A stretch of DNA of 61,620 nucleotides from Streptomyces tateyamensis (GTDB lineage: Bacteria; Actinomycetota; Actinomycetes; Streptomycetales; Streptomycetaceae): positions 1 through 61,620 of the forward strand of contig NZ_PYBW01000027.1 of assembly GCF_003205575.1 (NCBI RefSeq), read 5' to 3'. Below, one piece after another: positions 33,263 to 41,757 of this stretch. The translations under genes and the position numbers were made by a program. How positions within the stretch are numbered: position 1 is the first letter of the stretch; every line of letters begins with the position of its first letter. The notes under the pieces were generated by a model. It was not told the DNA's origin. It was given only the letters and a program-made list of their open reading frames with translations, and searched no databases.

Positions 33263-34533
33263 CGGCGCTGTTCGGGATCCCGACCTTCGCCGCGTTCGTC
33301 TGGTCCCCGTTGTTCCCGATCGTGTGCGCCGGCTCGGGCTCCCACATGGACCCGGAGGTTGCAGTGTCCAGAGCGCTCACCGAGGCGGTGCAGAGCCGGC
33401 TGACCGAGATCAGCTCCACCCGTGACGACATCCCCTCGGACCTTGACCTCTACTGGAAGGGAACGCCGTCGGCCGAGGTCAGCGCGATCCTGGCGACACT
33501 GCCTTCGGGGGTGAGCGCGTCGGTGGTCCCCGCCAAGTACTCCAGGGCCGACCTGCACGCGGCGCGGGACAAGCTGCTGAGCGGCGGTAAGCCGATCCAG
33601 CTGCATGTGGCCTCCAGCCAGAAGCCGATCCACATCAACACGATTGCCCCGGCCGTGGACGGCAGCGGCCTGCAGATCGGCTTCGACACCAACGACGGTG
33701 CGGTCAAGGCCGCCGCGAGCCCGCTCGACGGCTCCGTCAGCACCGACGAGGTCAAGGCCCTGACCGACAGTCTGACCGGCGTCCCCACGTCGGTGACCAA
33801 CAAGCCAGCGCCGGAGAACACTTCGCGCCAGCAGGACTCGTCTCCGTTCTACGGCGGCGCGGCCCTGATGAACCCCACCGGCGGCATCTGCTCCAGCGGG
33901 TTCGCGGTGGCCAAGTCGACCGGCGAGCACCTGCTGACCACCGCACTGCACTGCGACGGCGGCAACGGCGAGTTCAAGACGTACTGGGGCGGCAGCGCGG
34001 TCGGGCTGTCGACCACCTACAACGGCTACGCCAACGACGACATCCTCGGCCTGCAGCTCAACGGGCGCTCGTCCGCCGGCTACCTCTACGACGGACCGGC
34101 GCTGGAGACCGATGGCTACGCCAAGCCCGTCTCCGGCTGGGGCCAGAACTACGTCGGCGACTACGTGTGCACCGACGGGGCCAACTCCGGTGTCCACTGC
34201 AACGTCCAGCTCACCCAGACCGACATCGGCGTCGGAGGCGTCGGCGGCTACTGGCGACCGCACACCGACCTCGGCTTCGCCACCTCCTACACCCCCGACG
34301 GCATCGCCGCAGCCAACGGTGACAGCGGCGGTCCGGTGTTCGTCGGCCGCAACAACTACACCACCGACGAGGCGCGCGGTACCATCACCGCCCTGGACCG
34401 GACGGTCACCTGCCCCTCCAACGAGCAGGTTCTCGACGCCGGTGTCCGCACGCCCTGGTGCCTGGCCGGCGTCTACTACGTGCCGATCGGCCAGACCCTG
34501 AGCGACATGGGCTGGACCCTCGTCACCCAGTAA
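33208..34533 (+). CDS. S1-family serine protease, chimeric with a YcaO fragment at its N-terminus
   Basis: 441-aa open frame. The C-terminal part is a chymotrypsin-like secreted protease: His248 in TTALHCDGG, Asp277 or Asp278 in GYANDDILG and Ser373 in AANGDSGGPVF. Before it, residues 76-200 resemble the prodomain of actinomycete S1 proteases (DLYWKGTPSAEVSAIL, then VVPAKYSRADLHAARDKLL). Residues 20-75 do not belong: LFGIPTFAAFVWSP, then SGSHMDPEVAVSRALTEAVQ and SRLTEISSTRDDI match the end of a YcaO domain. The native signal peptide is missing, so export is unlikely and the gene is probably a pseudogene by fusion. The start codon is uncertain. Confidence 0.72.
   Translation: MVAMLARPSWYWMTLRLTPALFGIPTFAAFVWSPLFPIVCAGSGSHMDPEVAVSRALTEAVQSRLTEISSTRDDIPSDLDLYWKGTPSAEVSAILATLPSGVSASVVPAKYSRADLHAARDKLLSGGKPIQLHVASSQKPIHINTIAPAVDGSGLQIGFDTNDGAVKAAASPLDGSVSTDEVKALTDSLTGVPTSVTNKPAPENTSRQQDSSPFYGGAALMNPTGGICSSGFAVAKSTGEHLLTTALHCDGGNGEFKTYWGGSAVGLSTTYNGYANDDILGLQLNGRSSAGYLYDGPALETDGYAKPVSGWGQNYVGDYVCTDGANSGVHCNVQLTQTDIGVGGVGGYWRPHTDLGFATSYTPDGIAAANGDSGGPVFVGRNNYTTDEARGTITALDRTVTCPSNEQVLDAGVRTPWCLAGVYYVPIGQTLSDMGWTLVTQ
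33262..33430 (+). pseudogene. YcaO-domain fragment
   Basis: About 56 codons encode the conserved late segment of YcaO proteins, including SHMDPEVAVSRALTEAVQSR and LTEISSTRDD. YcaO enzymes cyclodehydrate Cys/Ser/Thr in thiazole/oxazole peptides or form thioamides. Nothing else of such a pathway is visible nearby. The fragment is fused in frame to a protease gene. Confidence 0.65.
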
Positions 34534-34649
34534 CCGCGAGGGCCGGTGGGCGGATCGAGCAGTGACCGCCCACCGGCCTTTCCCCGGTGCCAGAGTGCTG
34601 GCAGGCTGGGGAAGCGCCAATCAACCGCCGAAGCCCCTGGAGCCAGGTC

Positions 34650-35432
34650 GTGAGCGAGACCCCGCGGTTCGCCCGCCGCACGCTGTGGATCGCCGTCGTG
34701 GTCCTGGGCCTGGCCGCGTCCACGGTTGGCTGGATGGCCTGGGACCGGTCCGGCATCCACAAGGCACCGGTAGCCGGCGACCTGCTGCTCAGCGCGGATG
34801 GCCGCACCCTCACTGCGGCCGTCTCCTGGACCGACTGCGAAGACCGGCCCAAGCTGATCGCCCACGAAACCGCCCACGGCGTCGGCGTCGCCCTGGAGAT
34901 CAAGCGGCACGTCCAGGCCTCCCCGAACACCGTCTGCGACGGCTGGCAGGACAAACTCATCACCGCCACGCTGCACGAACCCCTTGGCGACCGCCCGATC
35001 AACGACACGCAGACCGCCGCGACAATCACCCCCTTCAAGGCAAGCGCACTTCTGGCGCCCCAACACCTCCCCGCCGGCTATGCCGCAGCCGACACGGTGG
35101 CCGTTGCGGACCACAGCAAGTCCCCGTTTACCAGGGGCGGCACAGCGTCATGGACGACCACGTATATCCGTGACCGCAACGCAGGTGGCGACGCCGGCGG
35201 CATCAGCATCACCCAGGCTCTCGGAGAGCACCCTGACCCCCCGGCGACACCGGTCACCATCAACAACCACGCCGGCAGCCTTGTGACCTCCCCCGGCAAC
35301 CGCTACACCGTCAACTGGGTGGCAGAGGGCTACACCTTCACCGTCAGGATGAGCGACCGGCGGATGACAGAGAACGACGCCGTGCAGATCGCCGACCAGC
35401 TCGCCCCGGTGGGCACCTCAGCCGCCAGCTGA
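34650..35432 (+). CDS. Membrane-anchored hypothetical protein
   Basis: 260 aa from the GTG at 34650 (GGAG eight bases upstream). One N-terminal membrane segment (LWIAVVVLGLAASTVGWMAW) precedes an extracytoplasmic beta-rich domain of about 230 residues with two Cys (WTDCEDRPK and NTVCDGWQD) that could form a disulphide. The C-terminal part (NRYTVNWVAEGYTFTVRMSD) looks like a small sandwich domain. The family is not recognised. It follows the protease gene by 117 bases in the same direction and may have travelled with it. Confidence 0.68.
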   Translation: MSETPRFARRTLWIAVVVLGLAASTVGWMAWDRSGIHKAPVAGDLLLSADGRTLTAAVSWTDCEDRPKLIAHETAHGVGVALEIKRHVQASPNTVCDGWQDKLITATLHEPLGDRPINDTQTAATITPFKASALLAPQHLPAGYAAADTVAVADHSKSPFTRGGTASWTTTYIRDRNAGGDAGGISITQALGEHPDPPATPVTINNHAGSLVTSPGNRYTVNWVAEGYTFTVRMSDRRMTENDAVQIADQLAPVGTSAAS

Positions 35433-35571
35433 CGGTAATCCCCACCCTCCGCGGCCCGTGCCGCCCGGCCGAACGGCTTCCGCCAGCCCTGCCCGCGCTA
35501 CCGCCGGCTGGCCAGTTCCTCGCCCGCCCGCGCGGCCGCTGCCCGTGCCTGAACGCCCTGCTCGCGCAGCG

Positions 35572-36048
35572 GTCGACTCCAGCCACATCCGCGCGATGAA
35601 GGGCGGGCAGGCCACTGGTCCGTCCCCAGTGGACCGGGGCAAGGCCGGCAGCAAGCACCATCTGATCGTCGAGGCGCACGGCATTCCGCTCGCGGCAATC
35701 ACCACCGGTGGCAACCGCAACGACGTCACCCAACTGATCCCGCTGATCCAGGCCGTCCCGCCGATCCGCGGCAAGCGCGGCCGGCCACTGCGCCGCCCCA
35801 AGCACCTGTACGCCGACCGCGGCTATGACCACGAGGTCTACCGGGACAAGGTCCGCCGGTTCCAGATCACCCCGCACGTCGCCCGGCGCGGCACCGGGCA
35901 CGGATCCGGCCTGGGCGTGCACCGCTGGATCGTGGAAGGAGCGATCGCGCTGCTGCACTGGTTCCGCCGACTGCGCATCCGCTGGGAGATCCGCGACGAC
36001 ATCCACCACGCGTTCGTCACCCTCGGCTGCGCCGTCATCTGCTGGTGA
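35572..36048 (+). pseudogene. IS5-family transposase, 5'-truncated remnant
   Basis: The C-terminal part of a DDE transposase survives: first Asp in VDSSHIRAMKGG, second in LYADRGYDHEVY, and Glu in RWIVEGAIALLHWFRRLRIR, ending AFVTLGCAVICW. The N-terminal helix-turn-helix and about 100 residues are missing; upstream sequence in this frame is Pro/Arg-rich and unrelated. GNRNDVTQLIPLIQAV is the typical linker of this IS5 subgroup. Inverted repeats were not found. It cannot transpose by itself. Confidence 0.85.
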
Positions 36049-36155
36049 CGACTGCGCACCACACGCTGTTGAGCGTAAGGGCAAGCGATGCGCTCCAGGG
36101 GATGGCCTGCTCGATGCGGCAGAACGCATACGTGGCCAGTCCGGCCCCCACAGCC
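36049..36155. other. Short gap between IS remnant and truncated phosphotransferase
   Basis: No gene or regulatory site is seen in this 107-base stretch. Confidence 0.4.
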
Positions 36156-36785
36156 TCACATCCGGGATCTCAGCACGTCGACCTCACAGCCCGGCGCGAA
36201 GGGGTCGAAGCCGTGCTCGACCAGCCAGCGAACCCCCAGCAGGCTTCGCAACGACCACCAGGCGTGGATCACGTCGAGGTCGACATCGGTGCCATAACCG
36301 GCGATGACGTCGTCGAGGTGCTCCTCGTGTCCGAGCGTCAAGGTGGCGAGGTCGAACAGGGCATCACCCCGGCCCGCCTCGGACCAGTCGATGATGCCCG
36401 TGACCTCGTCGCCGTCGACGAAGACGTGATCGATCTGCAGGTCGCCGTGCGTGAACGCCGGAATCCACGGCCGGAGCGCGGCCTCGGCGACCTGGCGGTT
36501 GCGGGTGACCAGGTCGGCGGGCAGGACGCCGTTCGACACCAGCAAGTCGCACTCGCCGTCGAGTTCCGCCACCAACTCGTCGGGACTCCGGCGGCGCCGA
36601 CCGGCCCAGGGCGGCAACGGTGCTTCGTGCAGCTTCCGGATGGCGGCGCCCGCCGCGGCCCACGCCGCCGGCGACGCGGTTGACGGCTCACCGAGACGGC
36701 CGAGCGCCGTCCCCGGGAGTGCGGCGATCGCGAGGACGGGCGCCTTGCGCCACAGGACCTCCGGGGTCGGGACCGGCGCGAGTGA
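36156..36785 (-). pseudogene. Phosphotransferase (APH) family gene, 5'-truncated
   Basis: The C-lobe of an APH-fold kinase is intact: FTHGDLQIDHVFVDGDEVTG (catalytic HGDxxxxH), IIDWSEAGRGDALFDLATLT (DxSEAxxGD metal loop) and a complete end at DVLRSRM. The frame continues upstream to about 36785 as APVPTPEVLWRKAPVLAIAA and LPGTALGRL, then stops at an in-frame TGA where the opposite-strand DUF4386 fragment begins. No ATG or GTG with a ribosome-binding site is present. The first about 60 residues are lost, so it is a deletion product. Confidence 0.78.
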
Positions 36786-37306
36786 AGTTCACCCTGTACC
36801 CCGTCACCCGGCGGCACGGCGAAGGCCTCGCCGTCGGCTACCTCGGTCTTCGTACCCTGGAGGCCGCCGTCATCACCGTCGGCATCGTCAGTCTGCTCTC
36901 GGTCGTGACGCTGCGTCAGCATTCTCCGCAGGGCACGGACCCGGCCGCGCTCCTCACCACGGGCAGGGCGCTGGTCGCGGTCCACGACTGGACCTTCCTG
37001 CTCGGGCCCAACTTCGTCTGCGGAGCCAACACGCTGGTGGCCGCCTACCTGATGTACCGCTCGCGGCTCGTGCCGCGCTTCATCGCCGTCCTGGGGCTGG
37101 TCGGCGGCCCGCTGATCTTCGCTTCCGCGATCGCCGAGCTGTTCGGCCTCTACCCGCAGGCCTCGGGGGTGGGGGCGCTCACCGCGATACCGGTGTTCGC
37201 CTGGGAGTTGACCTTGGCCATCCGGCTCATCACCAGGGGATTCACGCCGCCCGCCGTCGCGATCGACGACGAGGCCGCCTTGCCGGCAGGCAGTGTGCTC
37301 CGCTGA
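36782..37306 (+). pseudogene. DUF4386 membrane protein, 5'-truncated
   Basis: About 174 codons of a DUF4386 protein: FTLYPVTRRHGEGLAVGYLG, RTLEAAVITVGIVSLLSVVT, FLLGPNFVCGANTLVAAYLM, then GVGALTAIPVFAWELTLAIR near the end. Intact members have about 230 residues and two further N-terminal membrane helices; here the frame is joined to unrelated antisense sequence at 36782. GTG at 36782 could allow translation of a five-helix remnant, but no ribosome-binding site precedes it. Confidence 0.72.
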
Positions 37307-37354
37307 CGGCACGGCCCGGGAAGCCGGACTCCAACCGCTGAGCGCGTGCTCGAC

Positions 37355-37380
37355 GGCGGCTGCCTGATCAGGCAGCCGCC
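37355..37380. terminator. Perfect palindrome, probable bidirectional terminator
   Basis: A 26-base perfect palindrome, GGCGGCTGCCTGA and its complement, lies between the DUF4386 remnant and the convergent surface-protein gene. Confidence 0.55.
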
Positions 37381-37506
37381 TGGCGGCCGCCCCGGCGCGC
37401 CGGGTGCGCCCGGGGCGCACCGGCCGCTGTCTGCTGGGTGCAGGAGATGCCACGGCCCCGGGGCCGTCGTACGGACGGTCCCAGGGCCGGGTGGGTGGAG
37501 CAGGAG

Positions 37507-39171
37507 TCAGCTGTGCGCGCCGGCCTTGCGGCGGCGGACGGTGAAGACGGTCCCGGCGCCGATGGCGAGGACGGCGAGGCCGACGCCGGTGATCGTGCCG
37601 AGCCCCTGGGCACCGGTCGAGGCGAGGCCCTTACCGGCGGGGGTGGAGCCGCTCGATGCGGGAGCCACCGCAGAAGCGGTGCTCGCGGGGGCCTTGGTGG
37701 CGGCCGGGGCCGAGGTCGAGGCCGACGGGGCCGGGCGCGGGGCCGGCGGCGGGGTGGTGGGGCTGCTGGTGGGGACGGAGCCGCTGGCCTGAGTGCCGAG
37801 GGCAACAGTGGCGGCGTTGTTGGCCTTGTTCGGGTCCCAGGGCATGCCGGTCTCCTGTTCGCCCTCGTCGAGGGAGGGCAGGGTGACCAGGGCGGTGGAG
37901 CCTGCGGCCGGGTCGACCTGGAGGGTGAAGTCGTAGGAGGCGCGGTAGCCCGCCGCGATCCAGGGGGAGGTCTGGCAGCTGTAGCGGACCTGCGTGTCGC
38001 TCTTGAACTGGTTGTCCAGGCGGCACTTGTCGGGGGTCTGGAGGACCTTGGCCTGCTTGGGCAGGGTGAGGGCGACATTGGCCGGGTCGGAGCCGGAGCG
38101 CCAGAAGATGGCGGCGGGGCCGCTGCTGGTCATGCCGACGGTGAGCTTGCCCTGCTTGCCGCCCGCCTCGGGGGCCCAGGCGCCGAAGGCGGCGAAGTCG
38201 GCAGTGTTCTTGACCTGGGCCTGCAGGCTGATGCCGCCGCCGTTCGGGTTCAGGTCGGTGACGTCGCCGGGCGCGGGGGTGGCCTCGGGCTTGCCGACGG
38301 TCAGGCGCGGGCTGGCGGCCGGGCCGGGGGTGAACGTGTAGTGCGAGCGAACCCAGGAGCCGGGGCCCGGGTTCTGCGGGCTCACGGAGATGTCCTCGTA
38401 CGCGTCGTAGGCGGAGGAGTTCACGGTGAACCCGACCGGGTCCAGCTTGGCGGTCTCGCCAGGGGCGAGCGGGGAGTGGACGGTGCAGATGACAGCGTCG
38501 CCGTCCGGGCTGGTGCCGTACTCGCAGTTGGAGAAGCGCGGCGTGAAGTCGAGGCCGGTGACACTGGTGAAGGTGTAGACGAGCTGGGGGGCCGTCAGGT
38601 CGCCCTTGTTGGTGACGACCAGGTCGGGCTTCCAGACGTCGCCGGGCTTGAGGTCCTTGTTCGTCGGCACCGGCTGGCCGGTGAGGCGGGTGCCGCCCAG
38701 CATGACCTTGGTGTCGGCGGTGGCCGGCGCGGTGTTGCCGCTCATGAAGTGGGCGCTGTAGTGGACGGTGCCGGTGGCGCCGGGCTTGGCGTCCTTGACC
38801 GCGAGCAGCGGCAGGTCGAGCTGGCCGTGGCCCTGGTACAGCGGGACCTGGGCGCAGGTCAGGACGGTTCCTGCAGCGGTGCAGCTGTGGTTGTTGTCCT
38901 GCACGGTCGCAATGCCGGTGATCTCGCTGGTGTCGATCGTGAGGACGGCCCAGGAGGTGTTGGGGCCGACGGTGTCGGTGTTGAGGTCGAGCACCAGGTA
39001 GGTGTCGCCCGAGTGGTCGTTCGGGTTGGCTGCCGGGTCGACGGCGACGAAGCCGGCTGCGGTGAGCTTGAGCACCGGATCGGCGGCCTGGGCAGGCGCC
39101 GCAGCGCCGCCGATGGCGAGCGCCGACACGGCCGCAGCCAGCCCGATGAAGCGAGGGCGCAAGATGCGCAT
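37507..39171 (-). CDS. Sortase-anchored cell-wall surface protein (LAxTG)
   Basis: 554 aa. It has a Sec signal peptide (RFIGLAAAVSALAIGGAAAP, cleavage after AQA) and repeated beta-sandwich domains of about 130 residues with DPVGFTVNSSAYDAYEDISV-like strands. A Ser/Pro/Ala/Thr-rich wall-spanning region (about 465-515) follows, then LASTG, a hydrophobic helix (LGTITGVGLAVLAIGAGTVF) and the basic tail RRRKAGAHS. LAxTG is the motif used by class E sortases of Streptomyces. Few Cys pairs (for example NCEYGTSPDGDAVICTV) may form disulphides. GGGGGAA precedes the ATG. The role is probably adhesion or envelope structure; it is unlikely to belong to the biosynthetic cluster. Confidence 0.85.
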   Translation of the reverse strand: MRILRPRFIGLAAAVSALAIGGAAAPAQAADPVLKLTAAGFVAVDPAANPNDHSGDTYLVLDLNTDTVGPNTSWAVLTIDTSEITGIATVQDNNHSCTAAGTVLTCAQVPLYQGHGQLDLPLLAVKDAKPGATGTVHYSAHFMSGNTAPATADTKVMLGGTRLTGQPVPTNKDLKPGDVWKPDLVVTNKGDLTAPQLVYTFTSVTGLDFTPRFSNCEYGTSPDGDAVICTVHSPLAPGETAKLDPVGFTVNSSAYDAYEDISVSPQNPGPGSWVRSHYTFTPGPAASPRLTVGKPEATPAPGDVTDLNPNGGGISLQAQVKNTADFAAFGAWAPEAGGKQGKLTVGMTSSGPAAIFWRSGSDPANVALTLPKQAKVLQTPDKCRLDNQFKSDTQVRYSCQTSPWIAAGYRASYDFTLQVDPAAGSTALVTLPSLDEGEQETGMPWDPNKANNAATVALGTQASGSVPTSSPTTPPPAPRPAPSASTSAPAATKAPASTASAVAPASSGSTPAGKGLASTGAQGLGTITGVGLAVLAIGAGTVFTVRRRKAGAHS

Positions 39172-39505
39172 AATTCCCCCGAGTTAAGCATGAAGTATTC
39201 GATGAATATCAACGTACGACCGGACACCTTAGGTGGCATCGCTCCGCCAGGAGGGGCCCAACCGGGCACTTGGGACAGAATGGTCGTTACGTTCGCGAGG
39301 TTTTGCCAAGATGTGACCCAGAATCGTTCATGCGAGGTCACCGGGCCACCACACCGGCAGGGTCGTTCGAACTTGCGGTGGATGCTTCCCGGTGGATTGT
39401 GCCGTCCTGGGGGCTTCGGATCCCGGCGACGGCGCTCGGGCGCTCGGCTCGACGGGTCGGCCGCGTGAGACGTTCGCTCTGTAGCCGTGGCGGCGAGCTC
39501 CTCCG

Positions 39506-39536
39506 AGGCCAGGTCGGATCACCGCTGACCTGGCCT
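39506..39536 (+). terminator. Hairpin in the cluster's left border region
   Basis: AGGCCAGGTC (39506-39515) pairs with GACCTGGCCT (39527-39536), followed by TGTT on the plus strand. It may insulate the P450 transcript from upstream transcription. Confidence 0.45.
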
Positions 39537-39656
39537 TGTTGCGGGTCGGGCGACGGTCGGCGGGTCTGGGTGGGGCGGGTATTGATCATGTAAAACTTTG
39601 TGTGACTACTTGTGCTGGCGGCTAGTTCCAAGATCAAACTTTTCCTCGCTGAAGTG

Positions 39657-39668
39657 TTGACCGGTCAA
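39657..39668 (+). promoter_or_regulatory. Palindromic operator-like site upstream of the P450 gene
   Basis: TTGACCGGTCAA is a perfect 12-base palindrome about 46 bases before the P450 start and includes a TTGACC -35-like hexamer. ACCGGT cores occur in binding sites of gamma-butyrolactone receptors, so control by the receptor at 42667 is possible. Confidence 0.4.
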
Positions 39669-39714
39669 ACAGTCTGGGGACCGGGGCTTCGCCACCCTCA
39701 GAGAGGACGTTCCA

Positions 39715-40956
39715 TTGCAATCGACGTACTGCCCTTTCAGCCTCGATCCGACCGGGCGTGAGGTCCACGCGCAGGCGGCGCAGCTGAGCGAGCTCGGGCC
39801 GGCGGTCCAGGTCGAGCTGCCCGGCGGGGTGCTGGCCTGGTCGATCAACAGCACCGAACTGGCCCGGCAGCTGTTCACCGACCCGCGGGTGTCCAAGGAC
39901 GCCTACCGGCACTGGCCGGCCTGGATCAGCGGTGAGGTGGACCAGAGCTGGCCGCTGTCCATGTGGGTGTCGGTGCAGAGCATGCTCACCGCCTACGGGA
40001 CGGACCACACCAGGCTGCGCCGACTGGTCGCCAAGACGTTCACCGCCCGGCGCACCGCGGCGCTGCGGCCGCGGATCGAGGCGCTCGCCGAGGAACTGCT
40101 GGCCGCCCTCGCCGAGCTGGCGCCGGATCAGCCGGTGGACCTGCGGCACGCGTTCGCCTTCCCGCTGCCGATCGGGGTGATCAGCGAGCTGCTCGGGATC
40201 CCGGACGAGGTCCGCGCCGACCTGCACCGCGTGGTCGACACGCTGTTCCGCACCACCGTCACCTCCGAGGAGGCGCAGGCCAACCAGGTCGAGCTGTACG
40301 GCCTGCTGGCCGGCCTGGTGGCGGCCAAGCGGGCCGAGCCGGGGGACGACCTGGCCAGCGACCTGATCGCCGTGCGCGACGAGGACGGGCAGACCGGGCT
40401 GACCGAGAAGGAGCTGCTGGACACCCTGCTGCTGGTGATCGGAGCCGGCCACGAGACCACCGTCAACCTGCTCGACCTCGCGGTGCACGCGCTGCTGCGC
40501 GATCCCGCGCAGCTGGCGCTGGTCCGCTCCGGCGCGGCCGACTGGGACGACGTGATCGACGAGACCCTGCGGGTGGCCAACCCGGTCGCCAACATTCCGC
40601 TGCGGTACGCCGTCGAGCCCATCGAGGCGGGGGGCGTGCTGATCGCGCAGGGGGACCCGATCCTGATCTCGGTCGCGGCCGCCGGCCAGGACCGGGCGGT
40701 GCACGGGGAGCAGGCGGGGCAGTTCGACGTGACCCGCCCGACCCGTGCCGAGCACCTGGCCTTCGGCCACGGCGTGCACTACTGCCTGGGGCGCCCGCTG
40801 GCGGTGCTGGAGGCCCGGGTGGCGCTGGCCGCGCTGTTCGAGCGCTTCCCGCACCTGCGGCCGGCAGTGGCAGAGGAGGAGTTGGAGCCGCTGGAGTCCT
40901 TCATCTCGCGGGGCCACCGCAGCCTGCCCGTGCTGCTGGGGCCGGCCGCCCGCTGA
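39715..40956 (+). CDS. Cytochrome P450
   Basis: 413 aa, class I bacterial P450. The I-helix oxygen-activation motif is GAGHETT (243-249), the K-helix ExxR is E283-TLR, and the heme loop is FGHGVHYCLG with Cys357 as thiolate ligand. It needs a ferredoxin and reductase, neither encoded nearby. The start is TTG at 39715, with GAGAGGA eight bases upstream. It is first in a group followed by HAD-like, SDR and receptor genes. It may tailor either the signalling butanolide or the polyketide; the position favours the signal-molecule module, but this is inference. Confidence 0.93.
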   Translation: MQSTYCPFSLDPTGREVHAQAAQLSELGPAVQVELPGGVLAWSINSTELARQLFTDPRVSKDAYRHWPAWISGEVDQSWPLSMWVSVQSMLTAYGTDHTRLRRLVAKTFTARRTAALRPRIEALAEELLAALAELAPDQPVDLRHAFAFPLPIGVISELLGIPDEVRADLHRVVDTLFRTTVTSEEAQANQVELYGLLAGLVAAKRAEPGDDLASDLIAVRDEDGQTGLTEKELLDTLLLVIGAGHETTVNLLDLAVHALLRDPAQLALVRSGAADWDDVIDETLRVANPVANIPLRYAVEPIEAGGVLIAQGDPILISVAAAGQDRAVHGEQAGQFDVTRPTRAEHLAFGHGVHYCLGRPLAVLEARVALAALFERFPHLRPAVAEEELEPLESFISRGHRSLPVLLGPAAR

Positions 40957-41005
40957 ACCGGGGCCCGGCCCGAACCACCAGACCACCGATCCACCAGGGG
41001 GAACC

Positions 41006-41710
41006 ATGATCGATCCGCTGCACACGCTGCGCCTGGCCGCGGTCAACATCGACGGGGTGATGCTGAACGACTCGTTCAGTCCCGTCATCCACCAGTTCGT
41101 CACCGCCCGCGGCGGCAGCTACACCGCGGAGCTGGAGGCCGGCCTCTTCTCGCAGTCGCAGCTGACCGCCGCCCGGACCTTCGCCGAGGTGATCCCCACC
41201 CCGCTGCCGCCCGAGGAGCTGGTGCGCGAGTACCTGGCCGAGCGCGCGGCGTACGTGGCCGAGCACCCGGTCCACCTGCTCGACGGCGCGCTGGAGCTGC
41301 TGGCCGTGCTGCGCGGCCTGGGCCTGCGCACGGTCTGCTACGGGGGACTGGAGAAGGACCACTTCGACCGCTACCTGGGCGCGCACGCCGAGCTGTTCGA
41401 CGGCCCGGGCTACGTCTGCACCAACGACTTCCGGCCGGGTCTGCGCGAGATCACCACCGAGCTGTTCGGCCTGGAGTACCGCCAGGTGCTGTTCATCGAC
41501 GACGTGGCGCGGGTCGCGGAGCAGGCCAAGGCGCTGAGGGTGCCGTTCGTCGGCCACCCCAGCCACTACCCGCACAGCCATCAGCGGGCGGCGATGGAGC
41601 GGATCGGCGTGCGCCACCTGGTCCGCTCGCTGCACGAGATCGACGCGGCGCTGGTGCGCCGGCTGGACCGGGAGGCCGCGGCCGACACGGTCTGGCCGGC
41701 CGACCGGTGA
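41006..41710 (+). CDS. HAD-superfamily protein with Asn in place of the nucleophile Asp
   Basis: 234 aa from the ATG at 41006 (AGGGGGA upstream). The HAD fold is clear: motif I region LRLAAVNIDGVML, a four-helix cap (residues about 25-95), motif II LRTVCYGG, and motif IV QVLFIDDVARVAEQAKALRV. In motif I the usual DxD is NxD (Asn14, Asp16), so the aspartyl-phosphate nucleophile is missing. Typical HAD phosphatase activity would be lost unless another residue serves. By position it might act on the phosphorylated butenolide made by the AfsA-type enzyme, or be a binding protein. It is followed by the SDR gene with about 47 bases between. Confidence 0.78.
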   Translation: MIDPLHTLRLAAVNIDGVMLNDSFSPVIHQFVTARGGSYTAELEAGLFSQSQLTAARTFAEVIPTPLPPEELVREYLAERAAYVAEHPVHLLDGALELLAVLRGLGLRTVCYGGLEKDHFDRYLGAHAELFDGPGYVCTNDFRPGLREITTELFGLEYRQVLFIDDVARVAEQAKALRVPFVGHPSHYPHSHQRAAMERIGVRHLVRSLHEIDAALVRRLDREAAADTVWPADR

Positions 41711-41757
41711 ACCGCCTGTCCCGAAACGATCCACTCTTCACCACGGGGGAATACGAG

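Larger units (their letters stand above)
39172..39714. other. Intergenic region between surface protein and P450 genes
   Basis: About 540 bases without a supported gene. It contains the divergent promoters, the hairpin at 39506-39536 and an AT-rich stretch (39578-39660) leading to a palindrome at 39657-39668. It marks the likely left border of the biosynthetic locus. Confidence 0.5.

Noticed and set aside
32643..33431. A complete 262-residue minus-strand gene
   Set aside because: Only the part between about 33100 and 33262 looks coding; the 5' part is antisense to the YcaO piece and the 3' part has no codon bias or motif.
39270..39593. Small plus-strand gene upstream of the P450 gene
   Set aside because: The translation (Arg/Ser/Gly-rich) has no family pattern, and the stretch contains hairpins and promoter-like sequence instead.
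39715..40956. Assigning the P450 as the dimerising enzyme of the polyketide
   Set aside because: P450s do couple aromatic polyketides elsewhere, but this gene sits in the presumed signal module and sequence alone cannot decide.
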